Source: Planctomycetaceae bacterium
GTDB taxonomy: Bacteria > Planctomycetota > Phycisphaerae > Phycisphaerales > SM1A02
NCBI GenBank assembly: GCA_947474205.1
Contig: CANJIC010000100.1
Span: forward strand, 1-7,252
DNA: 7,252 nucleotides
Direction of reading: 5' to 3'
The notes beneath the pieces are model-generated. The model saw only the letters and a list, made by a program, of their open reading frames with translations, had not been told where the DNA came from and made no database searches. The position numbers were made by a program, and so were the translations under genes. Positions 1 through 6,598 of the stretch are shown in pieces (the first letter of the stretch is position 1; the number at the start of each line of letters is the position of its first letter).

Positions 1-49
1 AAGTTTCATGTGAGATCCTTTGTAAAGATGACTCGAAAGAAATTGTGCT

Positions 50-64
50 AGGCGAACTTCGCCT
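50..64. repeat. 7-bp inverted repeat, possible weak terminator of an upstream gene
   Basis: AGGCGAA and TTCGCCT are perfect reverse complements separated by a single C, and only a short T-run (64-66) follows. In RNA the practical hairpin would have about a 6-bp stem. It lies in the first 152 bases, where I see no gene, so it may mark the 3' end of a gene lying left of the window. The T-run is too short for a convincing intrinsic terminator. Confidence 0.3.
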
Positions 65-96
65 TTGAAAGCACTGCGGCAATAGTAGCACACACT

Positions 97-125
97 TTGG
101 CGGGTTCAAACCAATCTTTTATATA
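97..125 (+). promoter_or_regulatory. Candidate sigma70-like promoter for uvrC
   Basis: TTGGCG at 97-102 matches four of six bases of the -35 consensus. A 17-base spacer separates it from TATATA at 120-125, which matches four of six bases of the -10 consensus and sits in a locally AT-rich patch. Transcription would start near 132, leaving a leader of about 20 bases before the GTG at 153. The spacing is ideal but both boxes are imperfect, so this is inference from pattern only. Confidence 0.35.
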
Positions 126-152
126 TAGCCAAGTATTTCCTAGACTCTGTCC

Positions 153-1655
153 GTGGCCACATCTCAGAACAACCCCAATACGCCCGCTCCCAAGGGCGAC
201 TTGAATGCCGCAACCACAGCGCGTTTGGCGGGTTTGCTAGCCAAAGCCAAGGCATTTCCAGAGGTTGCGGGGGTGTATCTCATGAAGGATTCTGGCGGCA
301 AAGTTCTGTATGTGGGCAAGGCCAATTGCCTGCCAGAGCGCGTGTCCAGTTATTTTCTGGGCAGCACCGATCTGGGTTTGAAGAAGCAGCCCATGTTGGA
401 GTTGATCACGGACATCGAAGTGATTCCATGCGAAGGTTCATGGGAGGCGCTGCTGATGGAGGCGCGCCTGGTGAAAGATTTGAAGCCGCACTTCAACACG
501 CGCCTGCTTGATGACAAAACATTTCCGTATCTGGCCATCACCACGCGCGATGAATTTCCCGGCGTGTTTGTCACGCGTGATCCAGCGGCGCAGCGATTTC
601 GCAACGCGCGTTTGTATGGGCCATTTATTAGTGGCGCAAGTTTGCGCCACGCGGTGCAATTGTTGCAGCGCGTTTTTCAATATCGCACATGCGAGCTTGA
701 CATTGACTCCACTGATCCGCGCAACCGTTCGGTGCGTCCATGTTTGTTGCACAGCATGGCGCAGTGCACGGCGCCGTGCGCCAATCGCATTTCGCCGCAG
801 CGCTACCGTGAGGACATCAATCGTTTCTGCCGTTTTCTAGAGGGCAAACGCAGCGTGATGTTGAAAGAGTTGCGCGCCGAAATGCGCAAGGCCAGCGATG
901 AAAAACGCTTTGAAGAAGCCGCTATTTTGCGCGATCAAGTGCAGGCTATTGAGCGCCTAGATGAACGCGAGCGCCGTGGCGACGAGGCGCAGTACGACTG
1001 GCAACCGGAAGTGACGATTTCAATTCAGGACCCGAAGTTGGGTTGCAAAAGTTTGCAGCGCACGCTTGGCTTGTCGCAAGAGATTCAGTGCGTGGAGGCG
1101 ATCGACATTGCGCACTTGGGCGGCGGCGAAACGGTTGGAAGCCTGGTGTGTTTTGTGAATGGCCGTCCCGTCAAGCAGCGCTATCGACGCTTTAAAATTC
1201 AAACCGTCGCCAACGATGACTACGCCGCCATTCGCGAAGTGGTCAGCCGCCGCTACCGTGAAGAAGGCAAGGGCAGCGAGTTGTATCCCGATGTGATTTT
1301 AATTGACGGCGGCGTTGGGCAATTACATTCCGCGCTTGACGCCTTCGCGGAGTTTGAAACTAAGCCGCCGTTTGTGGTGAGCCTGGCGAAAAAAGAAGAG
1401 CTTATTTATGTGCAGCGCGAGAGCGAGCCCATTCGCTTGGGCCGTGAAAATCTTGGGCTGAAGATGTGTCAGGCCATCCGCGATGAGGCGCACCGTTTCG
1501 CGCAGCATTACCACCATCTCTTGGTGCGCAAGCGCTTACTTCCAGATGCGCAAAATGTACGCAAAGGGAAGCCACAATTGAAGCCCACAGTGAAGCCCAA
1601 ACTAAAGCCCGCGGTCAAGCCACAATCTCAATCCAAGCGCAAGCCCAACGCGTGA
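153..1655 (+). CDS. uvrC: UvrC-type excinuclease subunit, compact form without the C-terminal helix-hairpin-helix
   Basis: UvrC makes the 3' and 5' incisions in UvrABC nucleotide excision repair in the cytoplasm. The N-terminal GIY-YIG nuclease (about residues 37-125) keeps the expected Tyr42, Tyr53, Lys56, Arg63, Tyr67, Glu103 and Asn115. Cys180, Cys197, Cys205 and Cys209 match the cysteine set reported to bind a [4Fe-4S] cluster in E. coli UvrC. A UVR (UvrB-binding) motif lies at about 236-271. The RNase H/EndoV-like domain keeps Asp318 (IDIAH), Asp385 (LIDGG) and His447 (DEAHRF). The protein has 500 residues against about 600 in most UvrCs. The UVR-to-Asp318 interval is only about 47 residues (about 160 in E. 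coli), and the tandem HhH after DEAHRF is replaced by a Lys-Pro repeat tail. The GTG start is the first usual start after an in-frame TAG at 141-143, and no Shine-Dalgarno is visible. rnd follows 51 bases later on the same strand. A UvrC paralogue rather than the sole UvrC is possible. Confidence 0.92.
   Translation: MATSQNNPNTPAPKGDLNAATTARLAGLLAKAKAFPEVAGVYLMKDSGGKVLYVGKANCLPERVSSYFLGSTDLGLKKQPMLELITDIEVIPCEGSWEALLMEARLVKDLKPHFNTRLLDDKTFPYLAITTRDEFPGVFVTRDPAAQRFRNARLYGPFISGASLRHAVQLLQRVFQYRTCELDIDSTDPRNRSVRPCLLHSMAQCTAPCANRISPQRYREDINRFCRFLEGKRSVMLKELRAEMRKASDEKRFEEAAILRDQVQAIERLDERERRGDEAQYDWQPEVTISIQDPKLGCKSLQRTLGLSQEIQCVEAIDIAHLGGGETVGSLVCFVNGRPVKQRYRRFKIQTVANDDYAAIREVVSRRYREEGKGSELYPDVILIDGGVGQLHSALDAFAEFETKPPFVVSLAKKEELIYVQRESEPIRLGRENLGLKMCQAIRDEAHRFAQHYHHLLVRKRLLPDAQNVRKGKPQLKPTVKPKLKPAVKPQSQSKRKPNA
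1569..1628 (+). repeat. Five 12-bp units encoding a KPxx repeat at the UvrC C-terminus
   Basis: Codons 473-492 of the UvrC gene form five consecutive four-residue units: KPQL, KPTV, KPKL, KPAV and KPQS. Each starts AAG-CCN; the third and fourth codons vary, so the repeat is degenerate at DNA level. A further basic stretch (SKRKP) follows to the stop. The tail is strongly basic and probably disordered, and it occupies the position where other UvrCs carry the helix-hairpin-helix DNA-binding domain. Confidence 0.8.
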
Positions 1656-1691
1656 TGCAACAGGACGCGCTTCGCTACTCTTGTTTCACAG

Positions 1692-1697
1692 AAGGAG
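1692..1697 (+). promoter_or_regulatory. Shine-Dalgarno sequence of rnd
   Basis: AAGGAG lies nine bases before the GTG at 1707. It is the only strong Shine-Dalgarno match before any gene in the window. It supports GTG-1707 over the internal in-frame ATGs at 1785 and 1800. Confidence 0.75.
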
Positions 1698-1706
1698 TCC
1701 TCACTC

Positions 1707-3017
1707 GTGTCGCATCATCGATCTAAAAGAGCACAACATCACGCCGACGCCGAGCGTGACCAAGAGCAGCACTCCGACAAGCCAATGTTGCAGCACGCCA
1801 TGGTGCCCAAGGGAACCTACGAACTTCTGGAAAGCGCGCAGGCGGTTGCGGAATTTGTGAAGCATGTGCGCGCCATGGGCATGATCGCCTTTGACACGGA
1901 ATTTATTGGCGAGGAATCTTTTCGCCCCAAGATTTGCCTGGTGCAAATCGCCACGGCCGAGCGTGTGGCGTTGCTTGATCCGCTTGCGGGCGTTGATCCA
2001 ATGCCCATCTATGAATTGGTCGCCGACAATTCGGTGCTGACATTGGTGCATGCGGGCGAGCAAGATTTAATGGCCGTCAAGCAAGCCATCAACGGCAACG
2101 CGAATCATGTGGTGGACACGCAAATTGCCGCCAGCCTGATTGGGTTGCCGTGGCCAAGCAGTCTTGGCAACACCATTGAGCATCTCACGGGATTTCACAT
2201 TGACAAGGCGCACACATTCACCGAGTGGGATCGTCGGCCGCTTTCCAAAAGTCAGTTGCGTTACGCCGCCGATGATGTGCGCTATTTGCCGCTGGTGTGG
2301 AGCCACATTAAAGAGCAATTAGAGCGGGAAAACCGCTTGAATTGGGCCATGCAGGAAAGCGCCACGCAGTTGGCGGGCGAGCCAGAGTTTGATCCCGATC
2401 GGCAAATGCGCCGCGCCTCGCGAGGCGAGCCGCTGAAGCCCGCGGTGAAAACAATTCTGCGCGAGTTGGTGTTGCTGCGGCGTGAACTTGCGCAGGCCGA
2501 GGATCAACCGCAACGAACAATGTTGTCCGATGGAGCGCTGATGGAGTTGGTGCGTCGCAAACCTGACAACGCCAGCGCGCTGGCTGAAATTCGTTTTGTG
2601 CCGCAGCCAGTGGCGCAGCGCCACGGGCAGCGCATTGTGGATTGCATTCGCGCCGCCAAGAGCAAGCCGCCCATTCGCGAAGAATTTGCGCGGCTGCTTG
2701 AAGACACCGCGGTGCGCGCGCGCATTGACGCCATGTGGTTGGCGTTTCAAACGCGTTGCATGGCCACCAACATCGCGCCCAATTTGGTGACCAGCCGCGC
2801 CGAGTTCACCAGTTGGTTGGCGGCGCGCATTGACCGCGAGAACAAATTGGCCAAGGGCGAACAAGTGCAGGACGCGCAACCGCCATTTGCCTTGGATGAT
2901 TGGCGCGCGCAAAGTATCGGTCGTTGGCTGAGCGATTTTATAGATGGCCGCGGCGAACTCTCGCTTCGTTGGGACGCAGCAAGCGGGGGACTTCGCTTAA
3001 GCGAAGATCAAAAGTAA
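1707..3017 (+). CDS. rnd: Ribonuclease D (DEDDy 3'-5' exoribonuclease with HRDC domain)
   Basis: RNase D trims 3' ends of tRNA precursors and other small RNAs in the cytoplasm using two metal ions. The DnaQ-like exonuclease domain (about residues 38-210) shows all the signature residues: Asp63 and Glu65 in FDTEF, Asp120 in HAGEQD, and Tyr186 with Asp190 in the Y-x3-D motif YAADD, giving DEDDy. An HRDC nucleic-acid-binding domain fits residues 245-318. A further helical C-terminal part (about 335-425) resembles the second HRDC-like region of RNase D. The 436-residue length is somewhat above the roughly 375 of E. coli RNase D. Part of the excess is a polar, His-rich N-terminal extension of about 30 residues before the conserved region. 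The GTG start is chosen because AAGGAG stands nine bases upstream. The gene follows uvrC by 51 bases with no terminator visible between, so co-transcription is plausible. Confidence 0.95.
   Translation: MSHHRSKRAQHHADAERDQEQHSDKPMLQHAMVPKGTYELLESAQAVAEFVKHVRAMGMIAFDTEFIGEESFRPKICLVQIATAERVALLDPLAGVDPMPIYELVADNSVLTLVHAGEQDLMAVKQAINGNANHVVDTQIAASLIGLPWPSSLGNTIEHLTGFHIDKAHTFTEWDRRPLSKSQLRYAADDVRYLPLVWSHIKEQLERENRLNWAMQESATQLAGEPEFDPDRQMRRASRGEPLKPAVKTILRELVLLRRELAQAEDQPQRTMLSDGALMELVRRKPDNASALAEIRFVPQPVAQRHGQRIVDCIRAAKSKPPIREEFARLLEDTAVRARIDAMWLAFQTRCMATNIAPNLVTSRAEFTSWLAARIDRENKLAKGEQVQDAQPPFALDDWRAQSIGRWLSDFIDGRGELSLRWDAASGGLRLSEDQK
2991..3006. repeat. Perfect 16-bp palindrome over the end of rnd
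   Basis: CTTCGCTTAAGCGAAG is a perfect palindrome lying inside the last codons of rnd, ending 8 bases before the last base of the stop codon's first position. As RNA it could form a 6-bp stem with a UUAA loop. An A-rich stretch and no U-run follows, so it is not a classical intrinsic terminator. It may be a 3'-end stability hairpin, a protein-binding site or chance. Confidence 0.55.
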
Positions 3018-3069
3018 ATGACCGCCTTCACGTGTTTGATTTTTGTCGCATCTTTGAGAGAATAAAACC

Positions 3070-4062
3070 ATGACACAACCCGCAGACCAACTTCGCCGCA
3101 ATCTTCTTGCTTCTTTACCAGCTTTTTTGCTGGCGCCCGCGGCCTTGGCGCAGCAAGGTGGTCTGGTATCTCCCCAGGCTGCGCGTGTTCCATCCACAGC
3201 CAAACGCGAAATTCCAATTTTGCCATTCGCGCTCGCTGGCGCGTGGAGCGATGACTTTGGCGGACGATCTATTTTAAAAATGACATTGGCGCTTTCTGGT
3301 TCGATCACATTTACGGGGCAGGCAACCGCGTATCAGGATGACGAGCTTCGTCTTTTAAAATTACAAATTGGCGCCGCGATGGAATGCGTGGCCACGCTGG
3401 CCAGCTCAAGTAGTTGCGGATTTCAATCTCAATATCCACAGCGGGCAGAGCCTTGGTTTGTGAAATTGTCGGTCGCCGTCAGCGCGCAGGGTAAAGTTCC
3501 AAACGATAGGGGCATCAAGTCTTGCAGCGCAATATGGGGTCGGCCTAATGCTAGTGGCGCGTTTGATCCCGCATGGAACGACGCAAAAATTATTGAGAAT
3601 ATCGCTAGCTTGATGAATGAATTTGGAGTGGGCGTGAAATTAATGGCGGATGCAAAAACGCGCCAGTGCGCGGATGCGTTGCAGACGATCGCCAAAGCAT
3701 CGCCAGAATTGGCAAAAAAAATTGGTCCCGCATCCAACTGGGGCGCGGGCACTTCAATTGTTCTTGTGGGAACGGCTTCGCAAGATTCAACGCAAGGGCT
3801 TATATCCGCCGGTCGCTCTTTGCAACGCGGGTCGTTGCAGGCGTTCGCCGAGGGCGCCAATTGTGATTCCTTTGTTTTGCCGCCTAAAATGCTGGAATCG
3901 GCGGCCGTGAACAGCAAAGAAGCGGCGCTGGCGGTGAAGACGTTGGTCACGCTTTTTGACGAGGAAGCCAGCGAACCCATTGGCGTGGCGCGCATTGGAA
4001 AGTTGTTGGTTCCAGCGTTCAACCCAATGCCAGTGTGCCTGCCCATGATCACATTTGGTTGA
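3070..4062 (+). CDS. Exported protein of unknown function with twin-arginine-like signal peptide
   Basis: I do not recognise this 330-residue protein. Its N-terminus has a clear export signal: Arg9-Arg10 followed by a hydrophobic stretch (about residues 11-26) and an ALA cleavage site after Ala27. The RR pair before NLL is reminiscent of a Tat signal, but a Sec signal is also possible. The mature part has six cysteines (106, 116, 152, 200, 265 and 323), compatible with disulfides outside the cytoplasm. Residues 50-150 are rich in alternating hydrophobic and polar segments that look like beta structure. No further strong membrane segment is apparent. The ATG start has a weak GAGAG nine bases upstream. 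The gene lies 52 bases after rnd on the same strand and could be read from the same transcript. A long antisense reading frame covers part of it but lacks any recognisable feature. Coding status is fairly secure; function is unknown. Confidence 0.75.
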   Translation: MTQPADQLRRNLLASLPAFLLAPAALAQQGGLVSPQAARVPSTAKREIPILPFALAGAWSDDFGGRSILKMTLALSGSITFTGQATAYQDDELRLLKLQIGAAMECVATLASSSSCGFQSQYPQRAEPWFVKLSVAVSAQGKVPNDRGIKSCSAIWGRPNASGAFDPAWNDAKIIENIASLMNEFGVGVKLMADAKTRQCADALQTIAKASPELAKKIGPASNWGAGTSIVLVGTASQDSTQGLISAGRSLQRGSLQAFAEGANCDSFVLPPKMLESAAVNSKEAALAVKTLVTLFDEEASEPIGVARIGKLLVPAFNPMPVCLPMITFG

Positions 4063-4220
4063 TGGCGCTTTGATGATTTCATGTTTGGGTGATGTAGCGC
4101 TTTAGCGTCATGGTGTTTTTTGCCGCGTCGCAGGGTGCGTCTATCAGCATGTGAATGCCGCAGTCGATCCTTGAGAACGCCACGGTTGCGCGCTGGGGCA
4201 TCTTGCGGCATTCTTGCGTC

Positions 4221-4922
4221 ATGAGCGAAATTCAAATTTACAACGGAGATGGTGATCGTTTAATTGAGGCGCCAACAACTGGTCCGCGCGTCACGTTGGT
4301 TCCGCGTGGCGACCCGCGCACGCTTACAGGTTCGCGCTCCATCCGCATCATGTGGGGACAACATCTCTTGAATGATTTGGTCGAGGGTCGCTACCGCACC
4401 GTGATTTGTGGCATCAATGAAACGGATAATGCGCGCGGCGTGTTGGGCGAGTTGCTGAAACTTATTCCAACCAGTCAGTGGACATTGTCCAGCGCCACCA
4501 GTTTCGCCAAAATGTTCCGCAGCGCCATCAGCATGCACGCCAAGGACGATCGCGAGCCATACATTCTGAAATTTGATCTTGATCAATTGCTCATCCTTGC
4601 GTTGTTGCGCCCCGCGGGTCGCGAGCATTTCACGCTGGAAGATATTTTCCGCGGCTTCCGCACCATCAGTCGCATGGTGGAGGGCCGCCGTGATCGCCTG
4701 CCCATTGCCAGCGTGAGTTTTTTAGGCGCAAAAAGCAATCGTTTGCTTGATCATGCAAACAAAGAGCCTTCATTTGAGGCTGTGTTGCAAGCTATGAATC
4801 AAGGCGGTTTCAGCGGCGATATCTACCCGCCAGTGGCGCTGTGGGATGTGCCTAAAACCGCGGTCTTTGCGCAGTATCCATTTCCCGAGGGCATTGCGCG
4901 CATGCGCGAGGGCAGCAGTTGA
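4221..4922 (+). CDS. Conserved-looking hypothetical protein, function unknown
   Basis: This reading frame encodes 233 residues from the ATG at 4221, where the protein begins MSEIQIYNGDGDRL. An in-frame ATG at 4155 would add 22 residues (starting MPQSIL). I prefer the shorter form because the extra segment looks unlike a usual soluble N-terminus, but neither start has a Shine-Dalgarno, so the choice is uncertain. The protein has no signal peptide, and only one short hydrophobic stretch (LLILALL, about residues 119-125), too short for a membrane span. The composition is that of a soluble cytoplasmic alpha/beta protein. Notable segments are INETDNARGVLGELLKLIP in the first half, and GGFSGDIYPP followed by ALWD near the C-terminus. 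I see no catalytic motif I can name. A hairpin with T-run at 4968-5003 lies just downstream. Confidence 0.7.
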   Translation: MSEIQIYNGDGDRLIEAPTTGPRVTLVPRGDPRTLTGSRSIRIMWGQHLLNDLVEGRYRTVICGINETDNARGVLGELLKLIPTSQWTLSSATSFAKMFRSAISMHAKDDREPYILKFDLDQLLILALLRPAGREHFTLEDIFRGFRTISRMVEGRRDRLPIASVSFLGAKSNRLLDHANKEPSFEAVLQAMNQGGFSGDIYPPVALWDVPKTAVFAQYPFPEGIARMREGSS

Positions 4923-4967
4923 TGTGACGTGCTGCGTAATCGCTCACATGCGAACGCATTTTCAATC

Positions 4968-5003
4968 CACGCGCGCTGTCACCTGATGGCGCGTGATCTT
5001 TTT
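4968..5003 (+). terminator. Probable intrinsic terminator of the rightward gene block
   Basis: CACGCGC (4968-4974) pairs perfectly with GCGCGTG (4989-4995) around a 14-base loop, and the T-run TTTTT (4999-5003) follows after ATC. It stands 46 bases after the stop of the hypothetical gene and abuts the rlmN stop codon at 5004-5006. On the minus strand the same hairpin is not followed by a T-run, so it should work mainly for rightward transcription. The large loop lowers confidence. Confidence 0.5.
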
Positions 5004-6068
5004 CTAGGATTGACTAGCCACGCCACTTTGAAGTTGCACAAACTTGCGCGCGCGAATGGCCTCGCTTCCAAGTTGACCACACGCGGCCATGGCGCTGCGG
5101 CCCTTGGTTCCGCGGCGCTTGCAAAATTGTTTGTTGGCAATGGCGCGCGCAATAAAAGCAAGCACGCTCTCCTCGCTGGGCGCGGGCCATGGACTATTGC
5201 GCCGCGGGTTGTAGGGAATAATGTTCAGCGAGCAACGCACATCTTTGAGCAACGCGCACACTTGATCGCAGTGCTCCATGGAATCGTTCACGCCTGGAAT
5301 CAACACATACTCAATGCACGTTGGACCGGCCGCTTCTGGATAGCTGCGAACCGCCGCCAAAATATCCGCGATGGGCTCGGACTTGTTGATGGGCATAATC
5401 TGCGAGCGAATCTGGTCGTTGGGCGCGTTCAAACTGAGCGCCAAGTGCAAGCGATGAAAGCCAATTTGCCCTGCAAATTCCGCTATTTTCTCAATGCCCG
5501 CCACGCGCCCAACGGTGCTAATGGTGATGTTGCTGGAGGCGATGGAGGGTCCATAGTGGTCCGTCAAAATGCGAACAGCTTGCAGCACCGCGTCCAGATT
5601 TTCCGTGGGCTCGCCCATGCCCATGAACACAATGTTCTTGATGAGAAACCCGCGGCCGCCGTCAAAAGTATTTTCAATTCGGTGGCGCGCCGCGAACCAC
5701 TGCGCCACAATTTCCGCCGCGCTTAAGTTGCGCAGCAAACCCATTTGCGCGGTCTCGCAAAACCCGCAACCCATGGCGCAACCCACTTGGCTGCTCACGC
5801 ACAAGGTGCGGCTAAATCCACCACCCGTGTGCGGCATTGGAATAATCACGCTTTCAGTTTCAAGTCCGCCGCCAACCTTCAGCGTGAACTTCACGGTCTC
5901 GCCATCCACCACCGTCTTGCCAATCTCCGGAAGTTCGGCGTGTGCATACTCCAGTTCCGCCTCGTCGCGCCGAAACACGGCGGCGTATTTCAGCATGACG
6001 TCCCGGCGCGCGCGGCTACTTTGCATGCGCTGCACAAACTCATCGCTGGTCAGACCAAGAACGTCCAT
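5004..6068 (-). CDS. rlmN: RlmN-type radical-SAM (adenine-C2) RNA methyltransferase, variant form
   Basis: RlmN methylates C2 of A2503 in 23S rRNA (and A37 of some tRNAs) with S-adenosylmethionine and a [4Fe-4S] cluster. The radical-SAM motif C-x3-C-x2-C is Cys97, Cys101 and Cys104. The two mechanistic cysteines are present: Cys90 in LCVSSQVG and Cys330 in AACGQLG. The SAM-binding GMGEP lies at 150-154, and the LALSLNAPND and MPINK segments are typical of RlmN/Cfr. The product has 354 residues; E. coli RlmN has 384. The deficit is in the N-terminal helical domain, only about 80 residues before the core. The start is well fixed: an in-frame TAG lies just four codons upstream of the ATG, with no alternative between. 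After the cluster the sequence reads ETAQMG instead of the common ATGxxG, and the segment before Cys330 is KRRGTKGRSAM, unlike E. coli RlmN. It is convergent with the upstream block and divergent from the ferredoxin gene. A Cfr-like C8 methylase is less likely but not excluded. Confidence 0.88.
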   Translation of the reverse strand: MDVLGLTSDEFVQRMQSSRARRDVMLKYAAVFRRDEAELEYAHAELPEIGKTVVDGETVKFTLKVGGGLETESVIIPMPHTGGGFSRTLCVSSQVGCAMGCGFCETAQMGLLRNLSAAEIVAQWFAARHRIENTFDGGRGFLIKNIVFMGMGEPTENLDAVLQAVRILTDHYGPSIASSNITISTVGRVAGIEKIAEFAGQIGFHRLHLALSLNAPNDQIRSQIMPINKSEPIADILAAVRSYPEAAGPTCIEYVLIPGVNDSMEHCDQVCALLKDVRCSLNIIPYNPRRNSPWPAPSEESVLAFIARAIANKQFCKRRGTKGRSAMAACGQLGSEAIRARKFVQLQSGVASQS

Positions 6069-6142
6069 CGCGCAAGCCTAACGCCAAAGCCGCTAAAACC
6101 AATGCAAGAAAAATACGCAAGCGTTCCCTACCATGGCTTCAT

Positions 6143-6541
6143 ATGCATTTGAAACGATCCGACCATGAGCATGGCCCGCCAATTGTCCCAGTGGTTTTTC
6201 ATTTGGAGGACCCCGCTGGTTTAACCAGCACGCAAAAAGAAAAGTGGGAACTCATGGGCGGAGTGGGCGAACATGTGTTGGAGGTCGCCATGGATCACGG
6301 CATCAACATTGAGCACGCGTGCGGCGGCGTGTGCGCGTGCAGCACCTGCCACATTTATGTTGTCAAGGGCATGGAGCATCTCAGCGCGGCAACCGAAGCC
6401 GAGGAGGACCGAGTTGAAGAGGCTCCGGGCTTGCAACGCAACAGCCGTCTGTCGTGTCAGTGCGAGATCATCAGCAACGGCGTGATTGAAATTCGCGTGC
6501 CATCGTGGAATCGCAACGCCGTGAAGGAAATTCCGCACTAG
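6143..6541 (+). CDS. fdx: ISC/adrenodoxin-type [2Fe-2S] ferredoxin
   Basis: This is a 132-residue ferredoxin of the vertebrate-adrenodoxin/bacterial ISC class, which passes electrons during Fe-S cluster assembly. The four cluster ligands are Cys60, Cys66, Cys69 and Cys105, in the pattern C-x5-C-x2-C-x35-C (ACGGVCACSTCH, then SRLSCQ). An extra Cys64 inside the loop is also present in E. coli Fdx, while Cys107 is an additional one. The acidic helix after the cluster (TEAEEDRVEEAPGL, about 84-97), expected to contact partner proteins, is conserved. The C-terminus (IEIRVPSWNRNAVKEIPH) resembles the EIPRYTINHAREH end of E. coli Fdx. The N-terminal half has an extra segment (about residues 26-42) not found in E. 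coli Fdx (111 residues). No good Shine-Dalgarno precedes ATG-6143; the nearby ATGs at 6133 and 6165 are in other frames. It is divergent from rlmN (74 bases between starts), and iscX follows after 57 bases. Confidence 0.92.
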   Translation: MHLKRSDHEHGPPIVPVVFHLEDPAGLTSTQKEKWELMGGVGEHVLEVAMDHGINIEHACGGVCACSTCHIYVVKGMEHLSAATEAEEDRVEEAPGLQRNSRLSCQCEIISNGVIEIRVPSWNRNAVKEIPH

Positions 6542-6598
6542 CAAGCGCCGGTTGCGCCGCGCGCTCGCTTTCATCTTTCACATAGAAAGTGTCGCCGC

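Noticed and set aside
100..117. GGGTTCAAACC resembling a tRNA T-arm
   Set aside because: The five-base T-stem does not pair beyond one or two bases, and there is no acceptor stem, anticodon arm or CCA end around it.
2319..2912. 197-codon minus-strand frame inside rnd
   Set aside because: The plus strand here encodes the HRDC and C-terminal parts of RNase D; the antisense product has shadow-like composition.
4098..4121. Short hairpin CGCTTTAGCG followed by a T6 run, as a terminator after the exported-protein gene
   Set aside because: The stem is only three to four pairs with a tiny loop, and the T-run begins about nine bases after it, so it does not meet the form of an intrinsic terminator.
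3429..4235. Long minus-strand reading frame (268 codons) opposite the exported-protein gene
   Set aside because: It has no recognisable domain, an implausible His/Arg-rich N-terminus and no ribosome binding site. The plus-strand frame has a clean signal peptide and fits the direction of its neighbours.
4929..5726. Long plus-strand reading frame (265 codons) opposite rlmN
   Set aside because: The minus strand carries unmistakable RlmN motifs across this region; the plus-strand product is rich in Arg, His and Asn and shows no family features, as expected of an antisense shadow.
5569..6152. Two further plus-strand frames opposite the N-terminal part of rlmN
   Set aside because: They overlap each other and the real RlmN coding sequence, and have no motif or start signal of their own.
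6575..6589. CTTTC-ACATA-GAAAG hairpin just before iscX that could hide the weak GAAAG ribosome site
   Set aside because: A five-pair, AU-rich stem is marginally stable and common by chance; no second alternative structure is visible to make a switch.
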